Of a stretch of DNA of 37,268 nucleotides, positions 16,849 through 23,663 are shown piece after piece; the first letter of the stretch is position 1, and every line of letters begins with the position of its first letter. The stretch covers positions 1-37,268 of IMG/VR virus record IMGVR_UViG_3300023220_000597; one strand, given 5' to 3'. This DNA is from a virus. Made by a program: the position numbers and the translations under genes. The notes under the pieces are model-generated. The model was given only the letters and a program-made list of their open reading frames with translations, did no database searches and had not been told where the DNA came from.

Positions 16849-17118
16849 ATGGTTGATATTACTAAAAAACCGTGGGATGAGATTTCGGCTGAAGAACAGT
16901 TGTACTATGAGCCTTTTATTAAAATAGGCTCTGATGCAGCAACAGACGATGACCTTAAATTAATGCAAGCGGCTCCGGAAATGTATGAAGCTTTAAAAAT
17001 AATCGGAAGTGGTGGCGAAGGGCACTATCGGTGGAGTATGACAAAGGCGGAAGCTCTTGCGCGTGATGTGATTTCAAAACTAGAAGTGTCACCAGACGTT
17101 AAGAAAGGCGATAAATAA
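16849..17118 (+). CDS. Small acidic phage protein (AAPEMYEAL motif)
   Basis: An 89-residue protein from ATG 16849 (a GTG three bases upstream is also in frame) with GAGG upstream. Residues about 41-52 read LMQAAPEMYEAL, a motif recurrent in small proteins of tailed phages of proteobacteria, function unknown. It is otherwise acidic and soluble. It is followed by a four-residue-spaced run of small ORFs with ATG/stop overlaps. Probably an early accessory protein. Confidence 0.65.
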   Translation: MVDITKKPWDEISAEEQLYYEPFIKIGSDAATDDDLKLMQAAPEMYEALKIIGSGGEGHYRWSMTKAEALARDVISKLEVSPDVKKGDK

Positions 17119-17252
17119 TGTTTAAAGAATTTAATTTATTTCATCTACTTGCCGTCATAGTCGTTTGCTTGTGCGTCAGTTGCACAAGTGAGATCATTAT
17201 GAATGGCAAAGAGCGGATAGCTGAACTTAATGTTAGTGGAGATAAAAAATGA
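17118..17252 (+). CDS. 44-residue membrane or lipoprotein-like peptide
   Basis: ATG 17118 overlaps the previous stop. A short basic start leads to a hydrophobic segment (LLAVIVVCLCV) and a C-V-S-C22-T lipobox-like site; the mature part (about 22 residues) is polar. The lipobox lacks the usual Leu at -3, so lipidation is possible but uncertain. The end overlaps the next ATG (ATGA). Could be an immunity, exclusion or envelope-modifying peptide; no family recognised. Confidence 0.5.
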   Translation: MFKEFNLFHLLAVIVVCLCVSCTSEIIMNGKERIAELNVSGDKK

Positions 17253-17449
17253 GCAATCTTACCGAATTAGAAAGGTTGCAAGCCCACCTATCGAATGCAT
17301 CCCATGAATTTAATCAGCTTGATAGAGAATATAACAATATAGCTAAAAGAAGATATGATGCGCTCGATAGATTTGAAAAATTGAACAGCGAATATATTTT
17401 TCAAAAGTCATTATTTGACGTTCCCCTGAAAGGCGGTTCAGATGGTTGA
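17249..17449 (+). CDS. 66-residue coiled-coil hypothetical protein
   Basis: Almost entirely helical and charged with heptad hydrophobic spacing (LTELERLQAHL, then FNQLDREYNNIAKRRYDALDRFEKL). Start overlaps the upstream stop by four bases and the next ORF starts 8 bases inside its end. Similar small coiled-coil ORFs are frequent in phage accessory operons; function unknown. Confidence 0.6.
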   Translation: MSNLTELERLQAHLSNASHEFNQLDREYNNIAKRRYDALDRFEKLNSEYIFQKSLFDVPLKGGSDG

Positions 17450-17657
17450 TATAACAATGTGTCAGAATAGTGAATGTGGTTCAAGTTGGAGTTGCTACCG
17501 ATATCTTGCCAAGCCCGGTAAGCATCAATCATATGCGGCATTTAAACCAGATGAAGATACTTACTGCAAAGATTACATAAAACAATATGGAACGTCACCA
17601 GATGATGCAACTCAAACAAAACTTAACGTTAAGAAAGGCTCAGACGATGCAAGTTGA
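17442..17657 (+). CDS. Cys-containing small phage protein (putative metal-binding)
   Basis: A 71-residue protein with cysteines at 7, 12, 18 and 42. The arrangement M-C-x4-C...C-Y-R-Y...QSYAAF-K-P...C-K-D-Y recalls a common small phage protein with a four-Cys metal site. The function of that family is unknown to me. It overlaps both neighbours. The C-terminal 25 residues are Asp/Ser/Lys-rich and share a KKG-(S/D)-D ending with the 16849 protein, perhaps by short duplication. Confidence 0.6.
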   Translation: MVDITMCQNSECGSSWSCYRYLAKPGKHQSYAAFKPDEDTYCKDYIKQYGTSPDDATQTKLNVKKGSDDAS

Positions 17658-17823
17658 TCTCAAAGAAAAAACAAAACTCTTTTCACAAGAAAATAAATGC
17701 GAAGATTTTGATGAAGATTGTGATGAGGATATTTGCGCGACAAGTTGTTGGTTATATCAACCCGAGCGTGGATGGTGTCCGTTACTTTACGTTCCTCAAA
17801 CTGAAAGGCAAAGTCATGAATAG
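17647..17823 (+). CDS. 58-residue Cys-rich acidic protein
   Basis: Start chosen at ATG 17647, which overlaps the upstream gene's end; an upstream ATG at 17587 would lie deep inside that gene. Cysteines at 18, 25, 30, 34 and 44 lie within an Asp/Glu-rich segment (EDFDEDCDEDICATSCW), suggesting a metal-binding knot. An overlapping membrane ORF begins at 17816. No family recognised. Confidence 0.5.
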   Translation: MQVDLKEKTKLFSQENKCEDFDEDCDEDICATSCWLYQPERGWCPLLYVPQTERQSHE

Positions 17824-17950
17824 AATTCCTTTTAAAAAAGAAAAGAACTACTGGAAAATGATTTCTTCTATCCGCTGGTTTATATTCTGGTTTGTCTTCG
17901 GTATGGCTGTTTATTTTGGGGCTTATTATTTGACCCAGCAATTTTCTTAA
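17816..17950 (+). CDS. 44-residue single-TM protein
   Basis: A short basic N-terminus (RIPFKKEKNYWK) is followed by one hydrophobic, aromatic membrane segment (WFIFWFVFGMAVYFGAYYL) and a polar tail. Its ATG lies 8 bases inside the previous ORF and its stop overlaps the following ATG. A longer frame reaching back to 17654 is open but would duplicate coding sequence. A small membrane peptide of an early operon could be a superinfection-exclusion or anti-host factor; this is inference. Confidence 0.5.
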   Translation: MNRIPFKKEKNYWKMISSIRWFIFWFVFGMAVYFGAYYLTQQFS

Positions 17951-18129
17951 TGAATGGGATGATTATGAAAACAATACTCACAACAACACGCTCTTTATTT
18001 AAGTTTCCGCAATTAGGATCGAACAGCGAAGCGCAGCTAGAAATAGACCTTGACAAGCTTTCAATATGGCGCGGCAACATGGCGCTGAAAGCCTTGGCAG
18101 GGCCGAATGATCATGAGGTTAAATCATGA
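17950..18129 (+). CDS. 59-residue hypothetical protein
   Basis: ATG overlaps the previous stop (TAATG) and the end overlaps the next ATG (ATGA), so it sits in an unbroken coupled chain. ATGs at 17959 and 17965 are alternatives. The sequence has a Thr-rich start, then LEIDLDKLSIWRGNMALKAL, mixed and soluble. No family recognised. Below 60 residues, so easily missed. Confidence 0.5.
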   Translation: MNGMIMKTILTTTRSLFKFPQLGSNSEAQLEIDLDKLSIWRGNMALKALAGPNDHEVKS

Positions 18130-18416
18130 AGTGCCCTAAATGCGGATCAGCCTTAAGGGTTGTTAATAGTTTTATCCGGAGTTTTATCAATGCGCGCTAT
18201 CGCAAGAAAAAGTGTGTTTCTTGCGACGTAATTGTATCCTCGCTTGAGGTTATTGTTGAAGATAAAGCAATTAAAAATGAACGTCTTGCGCGATCATCAA
18301 TTCTTATTCCGCTGCATCTTGGCGGGTTATATGTTGGTCAAATTGCATATATCAAAGAAATGATTAGAAAATTTGAAAAAGATAATGAAGGTATTAATCG
18401 TCACGCGATGTTTTAG
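18126..18416 (+). CDS. Zinc-ribbon protein
   Basis: A 96-residue protein. C3-P-K-C6 and C30-V-S-C33 (C-x2-C-x23-C-x2-C), separated by a basic linker ending R-K-K-K, form a zinc ribbon like the N-terminal half of NrdR and similar to Ogr-type late activators. The rest is helical. Expected to bind nucleic acid or regulate transcription; the position at the end of the early operon would suit a late activator, but this is inference. The stop codon lies inside the 18411-18431 inverted repeat. Confidence 0.6.
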   Translation: MKCPKCGSALRVVNSFIRSFINARYRKKKCVSCDVIVSSLEVIVEDKAIKNERLARSSILIPLHLGGLYVGQIAYIKEMIRKFEKDNEGINRHAMF

Positions 18417-18431
18417 AATTTAATTCTAAAA
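18411..18431. repeat. 10-bp inverted repeat at the end of the zinc-ribbon gene
   Basis: Arms TTTTAGAATT and AATTCTAAAA are perfect complements around one base. The single-base gap makes a hairpin poor, so a protein-binding palindrome is more likely. The ATTCTA element recurs at 18488-18493 and, inverted, at 18414-18419 and 18512-18517. Confidence 0.6.
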
Positions 18432-18480
18432 AACTAGGGGCCCCACGAAAAAATATTGTTGCGATCGGTTGCCGGCATTA

Positions 18481-18530
18481 AAATGACATTCTAAAAAGCG
18501 AGCAGCTTTAGTAGAATGTCATTTTTTTAT
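18481..18530. terminator. Bidirectional terminator between early operon and integrase
   Basis: Perfect 13-bp arms AAATGACATTCTA (18481-18493) and TAGAATGTCATTT (18512-18524), with an imperfect inner stem (AAAGC/GCTTT) and a T-run after the right arm. It lies between the convergent ends of the zinc-ribbon (+) and integrase (-) genes. Confidence 0.85.
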
Positions 18531-18550
18531 GTAAATCCGAGTCCCGTTGG
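18531..18550. other. Candidate attP core (tRNA T-arm-like)
   Basis: CCGAGTCCCGTTGG at 18537-18550 directly abuts the integrase stop codon. It resembles the T-loop/3' stem of bacterial tRNA genes (TTCGAGTCCC type), the commonest attachment target of tyrosine integrases. The ATTCTA elements to its left could be arm sites. There is no complete tRNA here. Confidence 0.35.
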
Positions 18551-19669
18551 TTAAATGTGGGCGCTGTGACGGCCGTCATCGATGATACGCTGTGTGGTTG
18601 CCCGTCTTGCCTGTTTCTCAGTTCTTTTATTATATCGGTCAATTATGGTCTGCACGGATTTGAGGCTGTGGCCAGTTACGCCGGCAATGTCCATGAAACT
18701 TATATTTGCATCAAACATATTCGTTACGGCCGTGTGGCGAAGCTTTCCCATTGTCAAGCCGGCAATGGTTGGATCTTCTTTCGCGGCCAATGCGCGGACG
18801 TCGCGAAATTTCTTGCGCAATGTTTCAATATTCCACGGCTTCCCGGTTGAGGCGCAACATATAATATAGGTGCTTAACGGTGTTGATATTTTTTCAACAA
18901 GCAACCGTTCCTTAAGCCGCGGCGATACCGGTGCGGAAATCAAAGCACCAGTTTTTTTGCGCTCGAAATAAAAACATCCAGCAACGTATATCGGCCAGGT
19001 CATTTCAATTATGTCCGATGGATACTGACCAAACCATTCCATTAATAAAATGGCGGTGCCAATTGATGGGTCAATGTCGTCGGCCGTTGTCACCATTAAG
19101 TCGATCTGCGCCGGCGACCAGATCTCAACAGGCTTTTTTCTTTGGGTTATCCTTTGCTTCGCCCAAGGGTTTAGATCCAGTGTGGCGGCCGCGCCAGGGT
19201 ATCCTGTGCGGATTGCCCATGATGTGGCCGCCTGGCCGGTAGAAACGATGCACTGAGCCTTACCGGGCTGGCTGGTTTCAAATTTATCCTTAAGGCGTGT
19301 GACATCGGCCGCGATGATTGTGTTAAATGTGGCATGGCCGATTTCGGCTTTTATGATCTTTGATCCCTTTATATATAGCTTGCGAGTGTTATCAGCAAGC
19401 TTGGTAAATTCAGGGGATCTTATGAAATCATCGAGTAGTGCAGATATGGTTTTATTAAGCACCGGGCCATTATCGATTTTCGCATTACCGGCCTGCCAGG
19501 CGGCAAGCTTTTTATTTTGCTCGAAAGCTTCAAACATTGCCTGATCTTTATTATTTGACAGCCGTTTAATTTCCCAACCGGCATCGCGCAAATCTTTTAT
19601 AGGCTGCCAGTAATAACGCTCGCCGTTTTTTGATGGCTTTATTGTGAAATATTTAATGTTGATTTTCAT
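18551..19669 (-). CDS. int: Tyrosine-family integrase
   Basis: A 372-residue protein. Start set at ATG 19669 (AGGAG site); an open frame extends upstream without a ribosome site. Residues 70-155 are the SAM-like core-binding region. The catalytic domain follows: K238/K239 in R-K-K-T-G, L-R311-H-T-A-V-T, T-G-H334-S and the nucleophile Y346 in D-R-Y-N. Two residues are unusual: the segment that normally carries the first catalytic Arg (G-Q-R-x-x-D type) reads G-Q-Y216-P-S-D, and the first His of the H-x-x-R motif is G308. It catalyses site-specific recombination of attP with the host chromosome. Activity depends on whether another Arg substitutes. It overlaps the upstream zinc-finger gene by 17 bases. 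Confidence 0.85.
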   Translation of the reverse strand: MKINIKYFTIKPSKNGERYYWQPIKDLRDAGWEIKRLSNNKDQAMFEAFEQNKKLAAWQAGNAKIDNGPVLNKTISALLDDFIRSPEFTKLADNTRKLYIKGSKIIKAEIGHATFNTIIAADVTRLKDKFETSQPGKAQCIVSTGQAATSWAIRTGYPGAAATLDLNPWAKQRITQRKKPVEIWSPAQIDLMVTTADDIDPSIGTAILLMEWFGQYPSDIIEMTWPIYVAGCFYFERKKTGALISAPVSPRLKERLLVEKISTPLSTYIICCASTGKPWNIETLRKKFRDVRALAAKEDPTIAGLTMGKLRHTAVTNMFDANISFMDIAGVTGHSLKSVQTIIDRYNKRTEKQARRATTQRIIDDGRHSAHI

Positions 19670-19967
19670 GGCTTTTCTCCTGTGGTATATTCCAGTTGAC
19701 CCGTTCAATCGGCATGTTGAATGACTGTCTATGGGAAGTGTGGTCATCCTGTAGGAATATGCCGATCTGGTGGCAGAGGTTTGATAGATCCTCTTTTTTC
19801 CTTCTTCTTCGCCAGGTCATGGCCAGGTCATATATAATAGCGCCGCGGGATTGGCGGCGGTTATTGAATGCCTTGCGACACTTGATTGAACAGAATTGTT
19901 TCCAAGCCTTCTGGCTTAACCCAGTGCTGCATTCTTTGCATTTGGTGGTGGTTGGTGCTTTTTTCAT
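19653..19967 (-). CDS. FCS-type zinc-finger protein, possible excision/regulatory factor
   Basis: A 104-residue protein starting at ATG 19967 behind an AAGGGG site. Residues 10-30 are C-x2-C-x12-C-x3-C with F-C-S-I-K-C-R, an FCS-like zinc finger, followed by a basic stretch (RRQSRG, RRRRKK) suited to DNA binding. It lies in one operon with the integrase and overlaps its start, a typical place for an excisionase or an integration regulator. Its function in this family is not known to me. Confidence 0.6.
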   Translation of the reverse strand: MKKAPTTTKCKECSTGLSQKAWKQFCSIKCRKAFNNRRQSRGAIIYDLAMTWRRRRKKEDLSNLCHQIGIFLQDDHTSHRQSFNMPIERVNWNIPQEKSHENQH

Positions 19968-20093
19968 CTTACCCCTTTCAGTGGTCTTTAAAATTGATGC
20001 GACTAGTCGCCTATAATGTTTTCTCATGAAAATAGGGTCTTGTCAAATGAAAAAATAACTGCTAGTTATGATTTGGTAGACAGGAGCTTTCGA
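19968..20093. promoter_or_regulatory. Divergent switch region with two inverted repeats
   Basis: Rightward promoter: TTTAAA at 19988-19993, 18-base spacer, perfect TATAAT at 20012-20017. Its spacer holds the 12-bp palindrome GCGACTAGTCGC (19999-20010). A second operator candidate, ATAACT/AGTTAT around GCT, lies at 20055-20069. On the minus strand TTGACA (complement of 20041-20046) may be the -35 of the integrase operon; its -10 is weak. Since transcription to the right starts near 20024, the in-frame ATG at 20016 cannot serve the next gene. Confidence 0.6.
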
Positions 20094-20288
20094 ATGACCT
20101 TTGATCAATGGTGTAAGAGCCAAGAATTAAATAATGCAGATGTTGCGGCTGAACTTGAGGTTTCAGCCAATTATGTGAGCATGTTGCGATGTGGCAGGCG
20201 AGATCCTTCTTCAAAGTTGATGATTGTTATCTATGATATGACTGATGGCTTAGTAGATCTGTTGGATTGGAGAAAGTCCGATGAATAA
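20094..20288 (+). CDS. Cro/CI-like HTH regulator
   Basis: A 64-residue protein. Start set at ATG 20094 (CAGGAG, 7 bases). Residues 1-45 are a Cro/C1 helix-turn-helix: FDQWCKSQELNNADVAAELEVSANYVSMLRCGRRDPS, with the recognition helix around NYVSMLRCGRR. There is no oligomerisation or cleavage domain, so it is Cro-sized. It begins the rightward replication operon and overlaps the primase start by 8 bases. It probably binds the palindrome in its own promoter. Confidence 0.8.
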   Translation: MTFDQWCKSQELNNADVAAELEVSANYVSMLRCGRRDPSSKLMIVIYDMTDGLVDLLDWRKSDE

Positions 20289-21342
20289 AGACCCGATAAA
20301 ACTTGAAGATATTATCATGATGCTCAATGCGCAGTGGGATAGCCTGGTTATTGAGCTTGTGACGAATGTGAAAATGAGTGGCCAATATTTTACCGTTGGG
20401 GATCTTGATGGATCGCCTGGTAAGTCATTGGTCTTTTTTCGTGGGGTCAAGGCCGGCGCGTGGAAGGATTATGCCACGGAAGAAAAAGGCGACGCGCTAA
20501 TTTTAATTGAAAAGCAAGTGACCGGTGGCGACCGCGGCCAGGCTATTATTTGGGCCAAACAATGGCTTGGTATTGATGATGAAAATCATGTGACCTTTCA
20601 GGTTCGCCGGCAAACGGCGCGGCGGCAAAAGGACAAAAATGATAAGGCGATAATCCAAAATAAAGAAAAAATGTGGGGCATTGCCAAGGCAATATATTTA
20701 GGCGCGCAGGTTAAAATTGTCGGAACTATGGCCCGTGATTATATTTGTGATCGCGGTATAGATGTGGGTGCGAAGCTGTTTGAAATGCGGGCTTTGAGGT
20801 TTGATCCTGAATGTTATGAGAGAGAGACGGGTCACAAACATCCGGCGCTTATCGCGTCAATTTCGGTTCCTTATAACGATAAATTAATGATGGCCATTCA
20901 CCGGACATATTTAAGATTTGATAATGATGGCACAGTTCTTAAGCTTGATGTTAAGAATGCGAAAAAGGTGCTTGGTGATTACCGCGGCGGTTATATTCCC
21001 CTTTGGCGTGGTGAAAGCAAGAAGATTTTATATAAAGCGGATCCAGATGAGTGGGTTGTGATCACCGAAGGTATTGAAGACGGATTATCGATTGTTATGG
21101 CGGATCCTTCAAAGCGGGTGATTGTTGCTATATCCCTTGCGAATATGGGGGCAATTATTCTTCCGAGTAATGTTAAAAAGGTGATACTCGTCAAAGACAA
21201 TGATGAGGATAACCAGGCGGCTGAAAATTCGTTTCAGGCGGCTGTGAGGTGGCATATGGATCATGGTCGGCGGGTGAGAATTTTTAAGACACCTAAAAAA
21301 TATGGTAAAGATGTTAATGATTGGTTGAGGTCAGAGGATTAA
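20281..21342 (+). CDS. TOPRIM-domain primase
   Basis: A 353-residue protein. Residues 40-75 (DGSPGKSLVFFRGVKAGAWKDYATEEKGDALILI) are the N-terminal template-recognition part seen in phage/plasmid primases without a canonical zinc finger. Residues 258-345 are the TOPRIM fold: I-T-E263-G-I-E-D-G, then V-K-D306-N-D308-E-D, ending K-D-V-N-D-W-L. E263 and the D-x-D pair should hold the catalytic metals. It makes RNA primers on lagging-strand templates. It sits between the Cro-like gene and the ATPase, and with it forms a replication pair. No DNA polymerase is encoded, so host polymerase is needed. Confidence 0.85.
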   Translation: MNKDPIKLEDIIMMLNAQWDSLVIELVTNVKMSGQYFTVGDLDGSPGKSLVFFRGVKAGAWKDYATEEKGDALILIEKQVTGGDRGQAIIWAKQWLGIDDENHVTFQVRRQTARRQKDKNDKAIIQNKEKMWGIAKAIYLGAQVKIVGTMARDYICDRGIDVGAKLFEMRALRFDPECYERETGHKHPALIASISVPYNDKLMMAIHRTYLRFDNDGTVLKLDVKNAKKVLGDYRGGYIPLWRGESKKILYKADPDEWVVITEGIEDGLSIVMADPSKRVIVAISLANMGAIILPSNVKKVILVKDNDEDNQAAENSFQAAVRWHMDHGRRVRIFKTPKKYGKDVNDWLRSED

Positions 21343-21346
21343 AAAT

Positions 21347-23137
21347 ATGCCTGTAAAAAAAACAAAAACAAAAAAAGCATCAAAGAAAAAGGTTGCAGAA
21401 ATTAAGGACGGCCTAGATGCCGCGGTTGATGTGGTGCCGGTGCCGAAAGAAGAAGATTATCCACCGGAAAAAAGGGCGGAAAGTTTCCCAACGGTTTATT
21501 CGCTTCCGGATGATTTCCCGGTTGTGCCGCTCGGTGTTTTGGTTGAGGTCGCTTATTTTCTTGATGGAATGAGCCAGCTTCGGGAGCTTAAATTTAAGGA
21601 TTTTTCAAAAACACGGCTGCAAAGTCTATTTATCCCCAACCCTCAAATCGTGCAAAAATATTGGCCGCGGTTTGATAAAAAGGGAAACCCGACGTCTGGC
21701 TTTGCTGCGGAAGAGGCCACAACGATTTTAATGACACATGTTGCCAAAGCCGGAATATTTAATCCGGATGAGCGGATCCGCGGCCGCGGCTGTCATTTAT
21801 CGGAGAGTGGTCAATTAATCTGGCATTTGGGCAATGGTGTTTTAATCGAGGGTGAGCTTAGAAAGCCGGGTCTTATCGGTGAGTTTGTTTATCCTGGTGC
21901 TCAAAAATGTCTTATGCCTAAGCAGTTTGATGATATTGAAAATCCTGGGTGGGAGCTTCGGGATATTATGAACCAGTGGCATTTTGCGCGGCCGAAGCTG
22001 GACAGCCATTTATTGCTTGGTTGGATTATGGCGGCAAAGATCGGTGGGGCGCTTGATTGGCGGCCATTGATGTGGATTACCGGGGATAAATCAACCGGCA
22101 AATCGACTTTACAAAAAGTTATGACCACGACGCTATGCGATGTTATAGCGGTGACAGATCCAACCGGTGCGGGGATCTGGCAGAAGTTGCAATTTGACAC
22201 CTTGCCGGTATTGATTGATGAGCTCGAAGCAGAGACAGACAACCGAAAATCGGCCAAGGTCATTAATCTGGCCCGGCAGGCGGCCAGTGGTGGTAAGATC
22301 CTACGTGGTGGCAGTGAGCATCAAGCTAAGGAATTTCATGCCAAGTCATGCTTCCTTTTTTCATCAATTCTATATCCCCCCTTACCCCCACAGGATTTAA
22401 GTCGGATCGCGATTTTAAATCTTTTGACAATTCCACAAGGCACACCGAAGCCGCTGCTTGATCTTCCTCGGATAAAGAGAATAGGCCAGGCGCTGATGTA
22501 CCGGTTTCACCGGTATCACAAAATCTATCAGGAAGTGCTTGATCTCTATATTGCCGGGCTCGTTGCGGTTGGTCATGGGGGCAGATCTGCGGATGTTTAT
22601 GGCAATTTGCTGGCCTGTGCGCATATTGCTGAATTTAACGAGGTGCCGACAAATGAGCAGATAGCGGTTTGGACTGAGCAGCTTGATGTTGAAATAATCG
22701 ATGAGAGCGACGATAAAATGAATGATGCGCAGGCGTGCATTCATCATCTGTTAACTTCCGAGGTTGACCCGTACAACAGTGGATCAAAGAAGGTGGTCAG
22801 TGAAGTTATTTATAGCGCAGTGATAAAGCACAGTGATTATGCCAAGCGTGGTCTTGAGCGGCATGGCATGAAGATTATTGACGTGGTTGGCAAGCCTTAT
22901 TTGCTAATCGCTAACCAGCATAAAAATCTGCTTGAGCTGTTTAAAGGAACGCATTGGCAAGGCCGGCCGGATACGCCGGGTGTGTGGATCCAGGCTCTTA
23001 GGAGGCTTCCCAGGGCGAAAGCGTGGGGACCAATGCGGTTCATGGGGGTTACGCAGCGTTCTACAGCGATAAAAATCGAGGATATCGTTGATTTGAATGA
23101 TTTCACCACGGTTGCCGCGGAAGATACAATTCCATAG
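21347..23137 (+). CDS. Replicative ATPase/helicase (P-loop)
   Basis: A 596-residue protein. It has a Lys-rich N-terminal tail (about 1-20), a 100-220 region of mixed fold, then a P-loop ATPase core. Walker A is G246-D-K-S-T-G-K252-S-T, Walker B is V-L-I-D291-E292, and a sensor/arginine segment reads Q-D-L-S-R-I. This is the layout of SF3/DUF927-type helicases that follow TOPRIM primases in temperate phages and satellites. It presumably unwinds DNA at the origin that begins about 270 bases downstream of its stop. Subfamily not resolved by eye. Confidence 0.75.
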   Translation: MPVKKTKTKKASKKKVAEIKDGLDAAVDVVPVPKEEDYPPEKRAESFPTVYSLPDDFPVVPLGVLVEVAYFLDGMSQLRELKFKDFSKTRLQSLFIPNPQIVQKYWPRFDKKGNPTSGFAAEEATTILMTHVAKAGIFNPDERIRGRGCHLSESGQLIWHLGNGVLIEGELRKPGLIGEFVYPGAQKCLMPKQFDDIENPGWELRDIMNQWHFARPKLDSHLLLGWIMAAKIGGALDWRPLMWITGDKSTGKSTLQKVMTTTLCDVIAVTDPTGAGIWQKLQFDTLPVLIDELEAETDNRKSAKVINLARQAASGGKILRGGSEHQAKEFHAKSCFLFSSILYPPLPPQDLSRIAILNLLTIPQGTPKPLLDLPRIKRIGQALMYRFHRYHKIYQEVLDLYIAGLVAVGHGGRSADVYGNLLACAHIAEFNEVPTNEQIAVWTEQLDVEIIDESDDKMNDAQACIHHLLTSEVDPYNSGSKKVVSEVIYSAVIKHSDYAKRGLERHGMKIIDVVGKPYLLIANQHKNLLELFKGTHWQGRPDTPGVWIQALRRLPRAKAWGPMRFMGVTQRSTAIKIEDIVDLNDFTTVAAEDTIP

Positions 23138-23404
23138 CTGAAATTTTGAGTATTGAATTTGCATAAAATCAGCACTTAAAAGTAAGCGCGGCCGCGACTA
23201 GCGGGCGCACACTAACAGGAAATGCCGACTAGGCATTGACGCTCTTAAGAGTGCGTACCAAGTCCGGGCGCGCGGCACGCGGCCGGCCCTTATAATCCTT
23301 AAAACCCAAGAGTGAGAGAACGGCGGCCGCTTATTACACCGGCCGAATTAACTTGACTTTCCCCTCACCCCAACCCATATTTCACTTAAAGAAAGAGCCG
23401 GAAT
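23138..23404. other. GC-rich non-coding island before the origin
   Basis: No convincing ORF. It contains two copies of the octamer GCGGCCGC (23188, 23323) and GGCCGGCC at 23281. CGACTAG at 23195-23201 and 23226-23232 matches the half-site of the 19999-20010 palindrome; the second copy is in AATGCC/GGCATT. CTCTTAAGAG is a 10-bp palindrome near 23242. TTGACT (23353-23358), 17 bases, CATATT (23376-23381) is a promoter candidate pointing into the iterons. Composition differs sharply from the surrounding AT-leaning DNA. Confidence 0.5.
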
Positions 23405-23663
23405 TTGTTACGGTTACGCTATAAGTTACAGTGATACGTAACACATAAGACACTGAAATCATTAAATAATCTGGAATTGTTACGCTGTTACGCTGGTAAC
23501 GGCTTGCACGTAGCGTGGCCGCGTGTATGCGTGTAGAGCTATAGAAAAGCAGCGTAACACCGTAACTTATATATATATATCTCAAATAAGATAGATATAT
23601 TAATAGGTTACTGGTGTTACGCTGCTTGTTACGGTCTGTTACGCTGGATTTTGAAGCGTAACA
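23405..23663. other. Candidate replication origin: GTTACGCT iterons with AT-rich core
   Basis: The octamer GTTACGCT occurs at 23413, 23479, 23487 (the last two abut), 23616 and 23638 on the + strand, and inverted at 23551-23558 and 23655-23662. Shorter GTTACG/GTTAC forms lie at 23407, 23425, 23437, 23495, 23561, 23607 and 23628. Two iterons are embedded in a perfect 15-bp inverted repeat, AAGCAGCGTAACACC (23547-23561) and its complement (23613-23627), around an alternating TA-rich segment (about 23566-23605) suited to melting. It lies downstream of the primase/helicase pair. The distal end overlaps the stop of the minus-strand HTH gene. Confidence 0.8.

Noticed and set aside
18531-18555. tRNA gene
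   Set aside because: Only a T-arm-like stretch exists; acceptor, D- and anticodon arms are missing, so attP core is a better reading.
18551-19747. 398-residue integrase
   Set aside because: The extra 26 N-terminal residues lack a ribosome site and overlap the zinc-finger gene more deeply; ATG 19669 has AGGAG.
20016-20093. Longer start for the Cro-like gene
   Set aside because: The upstream ATG lies within the promoter -10 region; ATG 20094 has a good ribosome site and gives a normal HTH start.
23382-23585. Minus-strand ORF over the iterons
   Set aside because: Coincides with repeats and TA-run; composition is non-coding and no ribosome site is visible.
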